Notes: a model not told the origin generated them from the letters alone. A stretch of 64,000 bases of DNA from Anaspis maculata (GCA_949128115.1 OX421967.1:56618855-56682854); one strand, 5' to 3'. Positions 22,801 to 34,143 are shown, counted from the first letter of the stretch. Numbers and translations are program-made.

Positions 22801-25747
22801 TCATTAGAAGTATCACACAGCCATGTTTGAAAAAAATATTGGTTCTAGCCGTCGCGTACGCCACTGGTGCTGAATGACAGAAACCTACCGCGTAGTGTAT
22901 TATTGACAAGCGATTATTCCGTAAATTCCAGTGGTGTGATTATAAGAATTTTGAATGTTTTTTGCAGCCTGAAACCGATTTTTTGACTCATTTTTGGACA
23001 GTTTGCCCACGGTACGCCACTGGTCCAACTTTTCGTAAACCAGTCGAGTGACATATCATATAAAAGCCCTTGACGCGCACATTTCAGTTACGCAAATGAA
23101 TATTTAAAATGCATGGCCGTGCTTGATTGAACTGACAAAAAAAACGTATTTTTTTTTGTTAGAAAAAGCTACATTTCATTATTTTTAACAAAAAATGTTT
23201 TTTCAATCAGGAGAAAAATTTTATTCTTGTAGGCAAGCATATTTTCCGTATGTATATTTTTAAATTATTATCAAATATCCACCAAACGCTCAAAGTACAG
23301 TTTTTCCGTGAAAATTCAATTGTTTTTCTACTGTAATAAAATCTAGAAAATTCAAATAGTCATGATTGAATAGCTCTAATCAAGAGCTTTCATTAGAAGT
23401 ATCACACGGCCATGTTTGAAGAAAATATTGGTTCTAGCCGTCGCGTACGCCACTGGTGCTGAATGACAGAGAGGTATCGCGTAGTGTGTTATTGACAAGA
23501 GATTATTCCGTACATTCCAGTGGTGTAATTATAAGAATTTCAAGTGTTTTCTGCAACCTGGAACCGATTTTTTGACTCATTTTTCGACAGTTTGCCCCCG
23601 GTACGCCACTGGTCCAACTTTTCGTGAACCAGTTGAGTGACATATCATATAAAAGCCCTTGACGCGCACATTTCAGTTACGCAAATGAATATTCAAAATA
23701 CATGGCCGTGCTTGATTGAACTGACAAAATAACGTTTTTTTTTTGTTGGAAAAAGCTACATTCTATTATTTTCAACAAAAAATGTTTTTTTAATCAGGAG
23801 AAAAATTTTATTGCTGTAGGCAAGCATATTTTCCGTATGTATATTTTTGAATTATCATCAAATATTCACCAAACGCTCAAAGTTACAGTTTTTCCGTGAA
23901 AATTCAATTGTTTTCCTACTATAGTAAAATCGAGAAAATTGAAATAGTCATGATTGAATAGCTCTAATCAAGAGCTTTCATTAGAAGTATCACACGGCCA
24001 TGTTTGAAAAAAAAATTGGTTCTAGCCCTCGCGTACGCCACTGGTGCTGAATGACAGAGACTCATCTCGTAGCATTATGATTGACAAGCGATTATTCCGT
24101 ATATTCCAGTGGTGTACCATAAGAATTTTCAATGTTCTCTGCAGCCTGAAACCAATCTTTGGCCCATTTTTTGTCACTTTGCCCCCGGTACGCCACTGGT
24201 GCGACTTTCCGTAAACCAGTCGAGTGACATATCGTATAAAAGCTCTCGACGCGTACATTCCAGTACCGCTAATGAAAATTTGAAATACATAACCGTGTTC
24301 GATTAAATCGATGAAAAACAAACTTTTTGATCAGAAAAAGCATTTTTTTGTATTTTTCCAATAAAAAAAATATGATTTTCTAATTAAGAAAAAGCCTTTT
24401 TGTAGACAAGCATATCTTTCGCATGTGAATTTCAAAATTATTTTGGAATATTCAACTTGAGCAAATGTTGAATGTTGAATGAGAAAATCTACAGTTCTTC
24501 CATAAAAATTCAATTGTTTTCCCTACTACAATAAAATCGAGAAAATTCAAATAATCATGATTGAATAGCTCTAATCAAGAGCTTTCATCAGAAGTATCAC
24601 ACGGCAATGTTTGAAAAAAGTTGATTCTAGCCCCCCGCGTACGTCACTGGTGCTGAAGAACAGAAAACTACCGCGTGGCGTATTATTGACAAGCGATCAT
24701 CCCATACAATCCAGTGGTGTACTTCAGTGAACTTGATATGTTTTCTGCAGCCTGAAATGATTTCTTGGCTTATTTTTTGACATTTTGCCCCCTGCACGCC
24801 ACTGATGCAACTTTTTGTAAACCAGTCGAGTGACATATTGTATAAAAGCTCTCGACGCGTACATTTTAGTAATGCAAATTGAAATTTGAAATACATAACC
24901 GTGCTTGATTGAACTGTCAAGAAACTTTTTTTTTGGTGAAAAAAAGCTTTTAATCCCTTTCAACATAAGAATGTTTTTTTATCAAGAGAAAATGTGCTTT
25001 TTTGTAGACAAGCCTATTTTTTGTATGTATATTTCCAAATTATTCTCAAATATCCGACTTGAGCAAATACCAAAGCTACAGTTTTTCCGTAGAAATTCGG
25101 ATTTTTCTCTGCTATAACAAGATGGAGTGAATTTATATAATCGTGGTTATATAGCTACGATCGAGAGTATTCATTAGAGGTATCACACGGCTATGTTTGA
25201 AAAAATATCGGTTCTAGCCCCCGCGTACGCCACTGGTGTTGAAAGACAACAACCTATTGCGTAAGATATTATTGACAAGCGATTATTATGTGCATTCCAG
25301 TGGTGTACTCATGAAAATTTTGAAGTTTTTTTGCAGTCCGAAACCAATTTTTGACTAATTTTTTGACATTTTGCCCTCTGTACGCCTCTGGTGCAAATTT
25401 CCGTAAATCAGTCGAGTGATATATCGTATAAAAGCTCTCGACGTGAACATTTCAGCCAAGCAAATCAAAATTTCGAATACATAACCGTTCCAACTGGATT
25501 TTTCCTCCAAGTTTCGGTTTTTGAACAACTTTTTTCAAGGAATAACATGAAATTGTTCATCAAAAAAGAAGCTTCATCATCAGCAATCATAATTTTTCAT
25601 TGTAAAAATCAAATAAGATGAAATTTTACATTAATTTGAAATTTTTCGTTGACAAAAAAAAACTCAATGAAGCAAAATTATTCAATTGTGATAAGAAAAA
25701 GTTTTTCCGATTTGAAAAAATTATTAAAATTTTCAATTGATTTTCAG
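19886..25747 (+). other. Synaptobrevin intron 2
   Basis: 5.86-kb GT-AG intron that interrupts the SNARE motif at the position used by other synaptobrevin genes. Almost all of it is satellite B (separate entry). The last ~250 bp before the acceptor (25500-25747) are A/T-rich unique sequence. Confidence 0.9.
19910..25480. repeat. Satellite B: intronic array, ~590-bp unit, related to satellite A
   Basis: From about 21060 the unit has clear landmarks: 'aagagctttcattagaagta' then 'tcacacggccatgtttgaaa', 'gcgtacgccactggtgctga', 'ccgattttttgactcatttt', 'cccggtacgccactggtcc', 'cagtcgagtgacatatcata' and 'aaaagcccttgacgcgcac'. 'aagagctttcat' recurs at about 22794, 23382, 23971 and 24576, spaced 585-605 bp. 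From 19910 to 21000 the copies are shorter (about 290 bp) and more diverged. Landmarks are shared in the same order with satellite A (A has 'aagagctttcattaaagttg', two 'cgccactgg' boxes and 'gcgagtgagttatcat'). Confidence 0.9.
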
Positions 25748-25827
25748 ATGCACTGCAACAAGGCGCTTCACAGTTTGAACAGCAAGCCGGTAAACTAAAA
25801 CGAAAATTCTGGCTGCAAAATTTAAAG
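25748..25827 (+). CDS. n-syb: Neuronal synaptobrevin, exon 3 (end of SNARE motif, juxtamembrane)
   Basis: Completes the split Asp codon and reads 'ALQQGASQFEQQAGKLKRKF' then 'WLQNLK'. This is the C-terminal SNARE heptads followed by the basic/tryptophan juxtamembrane segment that contacts the lipid surface. 80 bp, ends in phase 0; donor GT at 25828. Confidence 0.97.
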
Positions 25828-25898
25828 GTAAGCGCTCCTCCCAGTCGCGACCATGAAAAATGTTTTCGATATTTTCAAAAAACGATTTCAATTTCCAG

Positions 25899-25950
25899 AT
25901 GATGATAATCATGGGAGTGATCGGTTTGGTGATTTTAATCATCATTGTCA
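25899..25950 (+). CDS. n-syb: Neuronal synaptobrevin, exon 4 (transmembrane segment)
   Basis: A 52-bp exon between CAG at 25896-25898 and GT at 25951. It encodes 'MMIIMGVIGLVILIIIV', residues 98-114, the single C-terminal membrane anchor, and ends in phase 1 with an A. That A can join TG at the start of either alternative last exon to make Met. The intron before it is only 71 bp. Confidence 0.95.
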
Positions 25951-26070
25951 GTAAGTAACAGTTTTCGTTTGAATTTTCTTGGACTTTCCTATGAAAACTT
26001 GTATCAAAACTTCTCTCCAAAATTTTTGTGGTGAAAACAAATTTAATAATCGACTCTTTTATCATTATAG

Positions 26071-26084
26071 TGAACTTCATGTAA
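26071..26084 (+). CDS. n-syb: Synaptobrevin alternative last exon a (short C-terminus)
   Basis: After an acceptor TAG at 26068-26070 the sequence tgaacttcatgtaa joins the phase-1 A of exon 4 and encodes M-N-F-M then stop. This would give a 118-residue protein whose luminal tail is almost absent. AATAAA hexamers follow at 26478 and 26675. Alternative last exons that change only the luminal tail are known in synaptobrevin genes (for example vertebrate VAMP1 and fly n-syb). Usage here is inferred from splice sites and the matching start of exon b. Confidence 0.75.
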
Positions 26085-26690
26085 CCTGTCGCCACACGAC
26101 ACATTCGGTAATTAAAACAAAATTTGTGTTTTGATGTATAAAGTGGCTTCTGTCTGTCTTTCTGTCGTAGAACCTCCCTCCTTGCCCCCGAAAAAACCTT
26201 TTTCCCAACAAAAAAAAGTTCCAAAATTGAAAAAAAAATAATAGCATGAAATAATTGCATGTGACTTGCACGAGCATGTCTTCTGAAAAAAAAATTGATA
26301 GGAACAATGTTTAGATTTTATTATTATAAAAAATTTTCTTTTTTCAGTACGGCAATTGGCTACTAACCATATTATTATACACACCAAAAAAAAATTATAC
26401 GTGTGTGTGAGTGTGTGTTATCGAAGTGTTTTAGGGAGTCGTGATCTAGGTCTGTCTGTAAAGGTTTCCAAAAAATTAATAAAAAAATTTCGATGTTTGA
26501 CAAGCAGCGCCCTATTAATTCCTATTGAAGAATGATGAAAAATAATAATAAAAACCCAAATAGTTTGTAAATATAGCTAGCGCTAGAGCTTCGGGCGTTG
26601 CTTCCAATTTTTATTTACGATTATGATGAATTCAAATAATTATAATATTATTCAATTTGTAAAAGTATTATAAAAATAAAATATGTGGCA
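26085..26690 (+). other. 3' UTR of short synaptobrevin form
   Basis: AT-rich, no repeats recognised except poly-A/T runs and a (gt)n stretch near 26400. Candidate poly(A) signals AATAAA at 26478-26483 and 26675-26680, the latter followed by T-rich DNA. Confidence 0.5.
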
Positions 26691-27566
26691 CCATTTTTTT
26701 TTTGGTTACTTACAATATGCTACGAACACTTCGCGCCGGGAGAAGCAAAGGTAAAACAAGCATGTAGTTGAGTGAGAATGAATTAACCGAAAAAAAGAGA
26801 GAAAGAAGCATGTCCTTGAAACCCTTATTAATCACACTCATTTACATAATTCATTATAAATCATCACATTTGAAAGACAGACAGATTTAACACAACAAAT
26901 TATATATTGTCCGGTATAAGTGTCCCCTTGTATACAACCCCCTTGAGTACAACCCTGCAAGCCGCAAGTATGCTTACCGTGGGATTAAAACGAATGCATT
27001 ACCACCAGTGGATTGCTCAGGCCAAGAGCTTTTCGTAGAGGTGTCACTCGATATATTTCATTAATATTTTGTTAGCCCCCCCCCACCCTATTTTTATCCT
27101 ATAATTTTTCACAGAATTGAGAAAAACATATGAATAGCACCAATGAACTTCTCTTATCAATACCTTTTCGTAGAGGTATCACTCGATATATTCCGTATGT
27201 AGTAGGAATCCTGCCCCACGTGCCCCCTTCCGTACGTCACTGAAGCCAACGCACAGAAACCTATCGAGTAGCACATCAAATCACAGCATTTCGCTTGCTC
27301 GTTCCATTGGTGCGCTTGCAAATATTTTCTCAATTTTTCTGCAAGCTTGAAACCACTTTTAAGCTCGTTTGAGCCCGATTGAGCCCCCCGCACGCCACTG
27401 AAGCGACTTTTCGCAAACCCCATCGAGTGACATATCGCAGAAAAGCTCTCGCCGGGCTCGATCCGACGGGCCGCTTGCGGCTCGCACTAGACGTTTAGCA
27501 TTGATGTGACGTCCGTATGTTTGCCTGAAAAATTCGCAAGCCATCTGACGCCCGTTTGAATTGTAG
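26691..27566 (+). other. Synaptobrevin last intron with satellite-like remnants
   Basis: Between 26995 and 27480 there are single-copy relics of the satellite A/B unit: 'aagagcttttcgtagaggtg' with 'tcactcgatatatt' (27025), 'acgtcactgaagcc' (27234), 'acgccactgaagcg' (27392) and 'catcgagtgacatatcgcag' (27421). The rest is AT-rich and empty. Confidence 0.6.
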
Positions 27567-27688
27567 TGAAGTTCATGCCGGACAAGCAGCAGCAGGCCCC
27601 GCCGATGATGTACGCTCCGCCGATGCCCGGGCCGGCGGTCGGGGCGGCTCCGGCGCCTGCGGATGCCGCCGCCCCCGCCACTGGGTAA
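27567..27688 (+). CDS. n-syb: Synaptobrevin alternative last exon b (Pro/Ala-rich luminal tail)
   Basis: Acceptor TAG at 27564-27566. The exon starts tgaagttcatg, one base different from exon a, and encodes M-K-F-M then 'PDKQQQAPPMMYAPPMPGPA' followed by an Ala/Pro-rich end and TAA at 27686-27688. With exon 4 this gives a 154-residue protein. A Pro/Ala/Gly-rich extension after the membrane anchor is typical of the longer insect n-Syb forms. The exon is strongly GC-rich, in contrast to its surroundings. Confidence 0.9.
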
Positions 27689-28180
27689 AGCGCTCCCTCT
27701 TCACCAACCAACGACATGGCATTATAAATAATATTAATAATTATCAAATAAGAGATCTAGCGCAGCAGCTAATTTTTTTTTTATTTTTGTGTGTTGTGTG
27801 GAGCATAGGCTAACAGAATTTAATAAAAATGATGATGGTGTGTGGAAACCATACTGATGTACGACGTCGTTGATTTTTTTTTGTCGCCCACTGTATGCCG
27901 GGTGTACTTAAAACGAGTAAGATGTACACTCTGTATATACGTGCGTGATGTGTTTACTCAGATTGATTTTTACATGGTGTTAGGTGTCTCTCGTATATAA
28001 TTAGCGCATATTTCTCTCGGGCATCTATTATCATACTGATTACTTATTGATTATTATTGGTTATTGTTATTCTAGGAGATGATATTGATTTTACTTGTAT
28101 AAAGAGAAGTTCGAATTATTGAATGTAATATATTATATCACTTTATTATTATCATTAAAGACTATCTATTAGAAGTATTG
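27689..28180 (+). other. 3' UTR of long synaptobrevin form and spacer
   Basis: AT-rich; AATAAA at 27822-27827 is the first poly(A) signal candidate. A further region to 28180 with many 'ttattgatt' words has no coding signal. Confidence 0.5.
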
Positions 28181-28829
28181 TAGCGAGTATTATTGCTGCT
28201 GGTTTTTTTTTCTGTCAAGTTGACAATAAAATGCTTCTACTTCCCCGACCCACCACCCAACGAGGAAATGTATTGTAAACTCGCTAATTTTTTTTTTCGA
28301 GATTTCGACGGATATATCCGTTTTGAGGTCCCCTATGAGTTCTATGACGATTGAGACCATTTCCAGAATGATTTCTGTATGTTTGTTTGTCTGTAACTTT
28401 CCACGATAACTGCAACGTCTATCGTCTATCCGATCAACTAGAAATTTAGTACACAGACATATGGTTCCACCGTCGAATAAACCCGTAAGTTTTTTGGCTG
28501 TCATCTGTCAAACGGAAGTGTCACTATCAAGAAATGACAGAAGCTATATCTCACGGAACTTGATTTGCAATGTGCTGTGATAAGGCGGAGCCGCGGATGT
28601 TTAGTCCGAAAATGCGATTCGACAAAACTAAACTATGAGTAGGTGATGGCTCGAAAGAAAAGAGAGAAAAAAATGGAAGACTCACCAATGGTTACTTCCT
28701 GGTGGAGGCATCGGACCGCTTCGCTGTGCCGGGGTGGAGAAAAGGAGAGAAAAGGAAATTGAATTTCACAACCAAGTCTCCCCTTCCCGGAGGGACGCCT
28801 GAATCAAAATGCAATACATTCCGTAGACG
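28181..28829. other. Intergenic repeat-derived DNA, no gene
   Basis: Contains 'tctgtatgtttgtttgtctg' near 28375, a phrase frequent in insect interspersed repeats, and purine-rich stretches near 28660-28760. It could include the decayed 5' portion of the downstream Ty3/gypsy element, but I see neither a 5' LTR nor gag zinc knuckles. Confidence 0.35.
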
Positions 28830-28924
28830 ACGACAACGAATTCAATATAGATATAATTGATGTTGTAAATAATGTAAAAAGCAAAGAAACGTGGAATGTC
28901 AATTCAACATTTAAGCCATATAAT

Positions 28925-29251
28925 ATGAATTTTAAAATCGACACAGGCGCTAGCTGTAACATCATGAATCACAATCAATTTAAAATGATCAGGAAATATT
29001 TTCACAATTTAAATTTGATAGAAGCTAATGATAAATTGATATCATATACTGGAAACAGACTTCCAATCTTGGGAAAATGCATACTTCCAGCGAAACACGA
29101 CGGGAAAATTTTCAGTTTGAATTTTGTCGTAATCAAAGGGGAGCACAAAGATATCTTAGGCCTAAAGTCATGTGTAGAACTTGATTTAATCCGGAAAGTT
29201 CACGAAGTTGAAGTCGAAGAAAATAATGATTCCAAATTACCGCAAAAATAA
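28925..29251 (+). pseudogene. Ty3/gypsy aspartic protease
   Basis: 'KIDTGASCNIMNHNQF' carries the DTGA active-site loop of retropepsins, and 'DILGLKSCVEL' matches the ILGxxxL motif near the C-terminus of the domain. The frame is open upstream to about 28830 (a D/N-rich linker). It stops at 29251; reading continues in another frame as 'INAYEDIFKGIGKISKPYHI', the usual linker into RT, so the break is a frameshift. Confidence 0.8.
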
Positions 29252-29261
29252 AATCGTTAAT

Positions 29262-30722
29262 AAATGCGTATGAAGACATTTTCAAAGGTATAGGTAAAAT
29301 TAGCAAGCCATACCATATTGAAATAGACGAGTCAATCAAACCCGTGATCCACCCTGTGAGGAAAATTCCAATCGCTTCAATAGACAAGTCCGAAAATCAT
29401 TAGATGATCTTGAAAACGCAAAAATAATCGAAAAGGTTGATCACAGTACCGATTGGGTGAATCCGCTAGTCGTAGTTGAAAAACGCGATAACAGCCTTCG
29501 TATATGTCTAGACCCCCAACAATTGAACAAGGCAATAAAACGACAGCACTTCAAATTACCCACAGTAGACGAAATTATCGCAAGAATAGAGAAATCGGAA
29601 TATTTTACTATACTCATACGGTTTTATCCATGTTCTCTTAGACGATGCCAGTGCGGACCTTTGTACCCTTGGCACCCCGCAGGGCAGGTTTAGATTTCTC
29701 AGAATGCCATACGGCATAAAATCTGCGAGCGAAGTATTTCAAAAACGATTCTCAGAAATTTTCCATTGCCCAGGTATAAAGTGCTATATTGACGACATCT
29801 TAATATGGGGAGATTCCGAAAACCAACACGACAAACGCGTGAGAAAAGTTTTCCAGGTAGCTCGCGAAAATAATGTAAAATTTAACAAAAGAAAATGTCA
29901 ATTCAGAAAAAATGAAGTCACATACTTGAGACACAAATTTTCAGACTCAGGAGTCATTGAGGATGGAGAAAAGGTGAAAGCGATCCTTGACATGCCGACC
30001 CCCAAATCAAAAAAAGACGTTCAGAGATTTCTGGGAATAATCACATACGTCAGTCGTTTTATTCCAAATCTATCTGAAAAAACCAAAGCTATCGGAGATG
30101 TAATTAGAAAAGACAATTTATTCCAATGGAATAGGGAACAAGAAACAGCGTTCAATAATTTAAAAGTCGTCATAAGTGGACGCACCAAGCTACAATTTTT
30201 CGATAACAGCAAATCCGTAAAAATCTCGGTAGACGCATCGCAGCATGGTTTGGGCGCTGTCCTTTTGCAGGAGGACAAACCAATGGGTTTCGCATCAATG
30301 GCGATGACGCCTACACAAGTCAACTATGCACAAATTGAAAAAGAGCTGTTGGCCATATGTTTCGGCGTGCAAAAGTTTCATCATTATGTGTTCGGTCGAA
30401 ATTTTGAAGTGGAAACCGATCACAAACTATCAATCAATATCTTCAATAAACCATTGAACACGGCTCCGGCCAGACTCAAAGAATGCTCCTGCTCCTCTCC
30501 CTACAAAAATACATCAGCCTAAATTTCAAGCCGGTCAAAGACTTAGTTGCGGCCGATGCATTGAGCAGAGCAAACTTGAAAGAGCCGTATAATGACAATT
30601 TAGACTTAGAAGACCAAGTATGCCTGGTAACAAATAACCTAACAATCTCTGACGAAAGACTCAATCAATTAAAATCGGAAACTAAAAAAGACGAAACCCT
30701 TCAATTGGTAAAACGGGCATAA
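29262..30722 (+). pseudogene. Ty3/gypsy reverse transcriptase and RNase H, frameshifted
   Basis: Pieces in order: 'NPLVVVEKRDNSLRICLDPQ' (29460), 'MPYGIKSASEVFQKRF' (29704), catalytic 'CYIDDILIWG' (about 29785), 'FLGIITYVSRFIPNLSE' thumb/connection (about 30030), RNase H start 'ISVDASQHGLGAVLLQ' (30225), and 'EKELLAICFGVQKFHHYVFG' (about 30340). At least three frame changes occur (near 29390, 29620-29700 and 30480). The expected integrase does not follow; after 30722 the sequence is non-coding up to the polypurine tract. Defective. Confidence 0.88.
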
Positions 30723-30905
30723 GCGAACCAATTTGTAATGCGAATGAATCGCACGAAAATTATTCATACGTGACTAAATTCGGTTGGCAAATTACGCCAC
30801 CAAAGAGATTTGATAATTAATATAACTAGTATAAATGTATAGTATAGAATAGATTAGCAAATAAGCAGAAAAAAATGTATTTTCTTCTTTTGTAAAAAAG
30901 GGGGA

Positions 30906-32110
30906 TGTGAAGCACCCTGTGGATACATGTAAACTCCGCCCACATCGGACGTCATCCTTTGTATCGTAAGCCTACCTGGCTATGGCTACCCTCATGTTCC
31001 TCAACGTTAAACGATCAGTCTCGAAATAGACGACAACCAAAGCGTATGTATCTACTTTCTCTACCTAGTGATCTACGTGGAGCAGCTCCTGGCGCAAATC
31101 AAAAGCCGCTGAGAAATTTGGAGAAAATTGACAATTGTGTTTTGGAAAATTCGAATTTTCCGGGAAAAACATCAGATCTCTTTCCGAAATATCTGATTGT
31201 AAAAATCGTCAATTGAGGCTTGAGCTCCATCATTCAAGTCCAGTCTCAAAAATTCAGGCCGGTTTCACATTTTCAACCGGGAAATACCCGGAAAATTGGA
31301 AAAAAATGGTTGGAAAATGTTCAAGAACCAGTTACCTCTTGCTTAAAAAAAAAGGTAAAAATCGGTTTACGGGATAAAAAATTGGGAAATTTGCAGTTTT
31401 TCCAGAGAGGAAAACTTGGCAACCGTTGTTCCGATTTCGAAAAATTTTCCTCCAAAAATTAACTCAATCTTTTCTCCAACTTTCATCCCATGTCTGCACC
31501 TGAAATCAATATTTCGTGGGGCCCGTCGCATATCGAAGTTTGCACTGCATCATTTTGGAAAAATTTCCGTCGGAAAACAGGAACCGTTTCGATTTTGAAA
31601 ATGACTCTACGCGATGCCCAATCCAATCTGCTTTCGATATCAGTCGGAATTTTTTGAAAAAAGTTGATCTCTGAACAGGAATGAATTTTTGAGTGGAGTA
31701 CTGCATCAAAAGCGTGTCGTCCTGGTCATATCACGGGCGAACGGCCCTCCCAGGTGGCAACGGCCAGGGGTGGATGGTGGACAACTTTTTTTCCAGTTTT
31801 GGCGGCCGTGATTTCCTGATGTTAGCAAATTTTTAACCAAACGTTCCACCCGTCAGATACTACCTGACCACATATCAAATTTCATCAAAATCCATCAAAG
31901 CGTTCCAAAGATTGACGTGAATACGTCTATGTTTTCGATCCATAAGGGGGGTAATTTCATGAACAGGAGTAGCTATATGCACGAGCGCCATCTGTTGGTA
32001 CAGTTGTAAACGAAGCCGGTTAGTATGAAATCTACTAGAATAAAGTGGTGTCAAATTGGTTGTATACCTACATACCTTCCTGTCTGTTCATGTCTATGTA
32101 ACGAAAGGTA
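30906..32110 (+). repeat. Likely 3' LTR and adjoining decayed sequence of the Ty3/gypsy element
   Basis: Starts TGTGAAGCACCCTG right after the polypurine tract. 'gagcgccatctgttggtaca' (about 31985) and 'agaataaagtggtg' (about 32036) look like the U3/R boundary and poly(A) signal of a gypsy-type LTR. At 1.2 kb this is long for an LTR; 31200-31900 may be an insertion of unknown type. The right end is not determined. Confidence 0.45.
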
Positions 32111-32204
32111 ATCTACCTATCGACAATAGTCAATATCAATATACGTATATAAAAGATATTAAAATAAAAATTGAGAAGGTTCCCGTATTTCTTGAAGAGC
32201 GTGC

Positions 32205-34075
32205 TCTTGAAGACGCAAGGGCTTAAAGTTTCGCCCCCTAGAAATTTCTAGAGCAGTCCAGAACATTCGAGCGTATTCGAGACCATTCCGCAACATTTCT
32301 GGATGTTCCGATGTGTTCTGGTGTATTCGGTAATAGTCTGAACATTTGTCCAGAACGTTCGAGAGTATTCGAGATTATTCCAGAACATTATTTTCAATAT
32401 GTTCTGTAATGTTCGGGAACGGTCTGGAACGTTCGGAAACATCCCGGAACACTCCGGATTATTGTGGAACATTCGAGATCATTCCACAACATTTCAGGAT
32501 GTTACGATCTGGAATTTTTGAGAACAGTCTGAACATTCGTCCAGAATGTTCCGGTATGTTCTGTTATGTCCAGGAATAGTTTGGAACGTTAGGAAAAATC
32601 CCGAGACGTTCCAGATCATTGTGTAACATACGAGATCATTCCACAGCATTCCAGAATGCTCTGGTGTGTTCTTGAATGTTCGGGAACAGTCTGGAACGTT
32701 CGGAAACATCCCGTAATATTCCAGATCATTGTGAAACATTCAAGAGCATTCCACAACATATCAGAATGTTCCAACATGTTCTGGAATACATAGGAACAGT
32801 CAACATTCGTCCAGAACATTCGAGAGTACTCGAGATTATTTCACAACATTCCAGAATGTTCCGGTAGGTTCTGGAATGTTCAGAAATAGTCTAAAGCGTT
32901 AGGGAAAATCCCGAAACGTTCCAGATCATTGTGTAGCATACGAGATCATTCCACAGCATTCCAGAATGCTCTGTTATGTTCTGGAATGTTCAGGAATAGT
33001 CTGGAGCAATCAAAAACATCACAGGACATTCGCGATCATTCCACAGCATTTTGGAATGTTCGGGTATGTTCTGCAATGTTCAGAAAGTCCTAGGAATTTC
33101 TAGGACAGTCTAGAACATTCGAGAGCATTCGAGATAATTCCACAACATTTCAGAATGTCCCGGTATGTTCTTGAATGTTCGGGAATAGTCTGGAACGTTC
33201 GAAAACATCCCGGAACATTCCAGATCATTGTGGAACTTTCGAGATCATTCCACAACATTTCAGCAGTCCAGAACATTCGAGCGTATTCGAGACCATTTCG
33301 CAACATTTCTGGATGTTCCGATATGTTCTGGAATATTCGGAAACAGTCTGAACGTTCGTTCAGAATATTCGAGAGTATTCGAGATTATTCCACAACATTC
33401 CAGAATATTCCGGTATGTTCTGGATAGTTCAGGAATAATCTACAACGTTCAAAAATATTGCGAAACATTCCAGATCATTGTGGAACATTCGAGATCATTC
33501 CAAAACACTCAAGAATATTCCGATATGTTCTGGAATGTTCGGGAATAGTTTGAAACGATCGGAAATATTCCGGAGGATTCCAGATCATTATGAAAAACCA
33601 TTCCAGATTACATTATAAAGTTTTCTCTCGTCCATGAAAAAAGTTCCCGGTTTTACCTGAAAAGCGTGCCATTAAAAATTCAAGGGCTGGAAGTTTCACC
33701 CCCTAAAAATTTCTAGAACTGTCCAGAACATTTGTCCAGAACATTCGAGAGTATTAGTGATAATTCTACAACATTCCAGAATGTTCCAGTAGATTCTGGA
33801 ATGTCCAAAAATAGTCTGGAACGTTCGGAAACATCCCGAAACATTTCAGATGATTGTGGAACATTTGAGATCAATCTACAACATTCCAAAAGGTTTTGAT
33901 ATGTTCTAGAATGTTCAGGAATAGTCTGGAATGTTCAGAAACATTCCGGAATATTCCAAATCTTTGTGTAACACTCGAGATCATTCCACAACATTCCGAA
34001 ATGGTCCGGTATGTTTTGGAATGTTCAGGAATAGTCTGAAACGTTCGGGAAGATCTCGAAACATTGCAGATCATT
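32205..34075. repeat. Heat-shock-element-like tandem array
   Basis: About 1.85 kb built from alternating nTTCn and nGAAn pentamers. Runs of four perfect alternating pentamers occur at 32978-32997, 33167-33186, 33527-33546 and 33903-33922; three-pentamer runs are common (for example 32848-32862, 32868-32882 and 34018-34032). The pseudo-unit reads roughly 'cattccagaatgttccggta', 'tgttctggaatgttcgggaa', 'tagtctggaacgttcggaaa' and recurs every 105-190 bp. A larger duplication is visible: the lead-in 'tagaaatttctagagcagtc' at about 32238 returns near 33705 as a close variant. The short ORFs in it are repeat artefacts. Confidence 0.85.
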
Positions 34076-34143
34076 CTTTCAATCTAGAATGTCGCCAGAC
34101 TCACCCCACAACTCTGGGCAATACATACCTTGATTTAACTTTC

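Larger units (their letters stand above)
28830..30905 (+). mobile_element. Decayed Ty3/gypsy retrotransposon internal region
   Basis: Contains protease, reverse transcriptase and RNase H in the order expected of pol, then a 12-base polypurine tract (AAAAAAGGGGGA, 30894-30905) directly before a TG that begins a likely 3' LTR. No gag and no integrase are recognisable, so the copy is truncated at the 5' side and deleted inside. See the protease and RT entries. Confidence 0.85.

Noticed and set aside
28190..28504. 104-codon minus-strand ORF
   Set aside because: Lies in repeat-like DNA with a common interspersed phrase; no recognisable domain.
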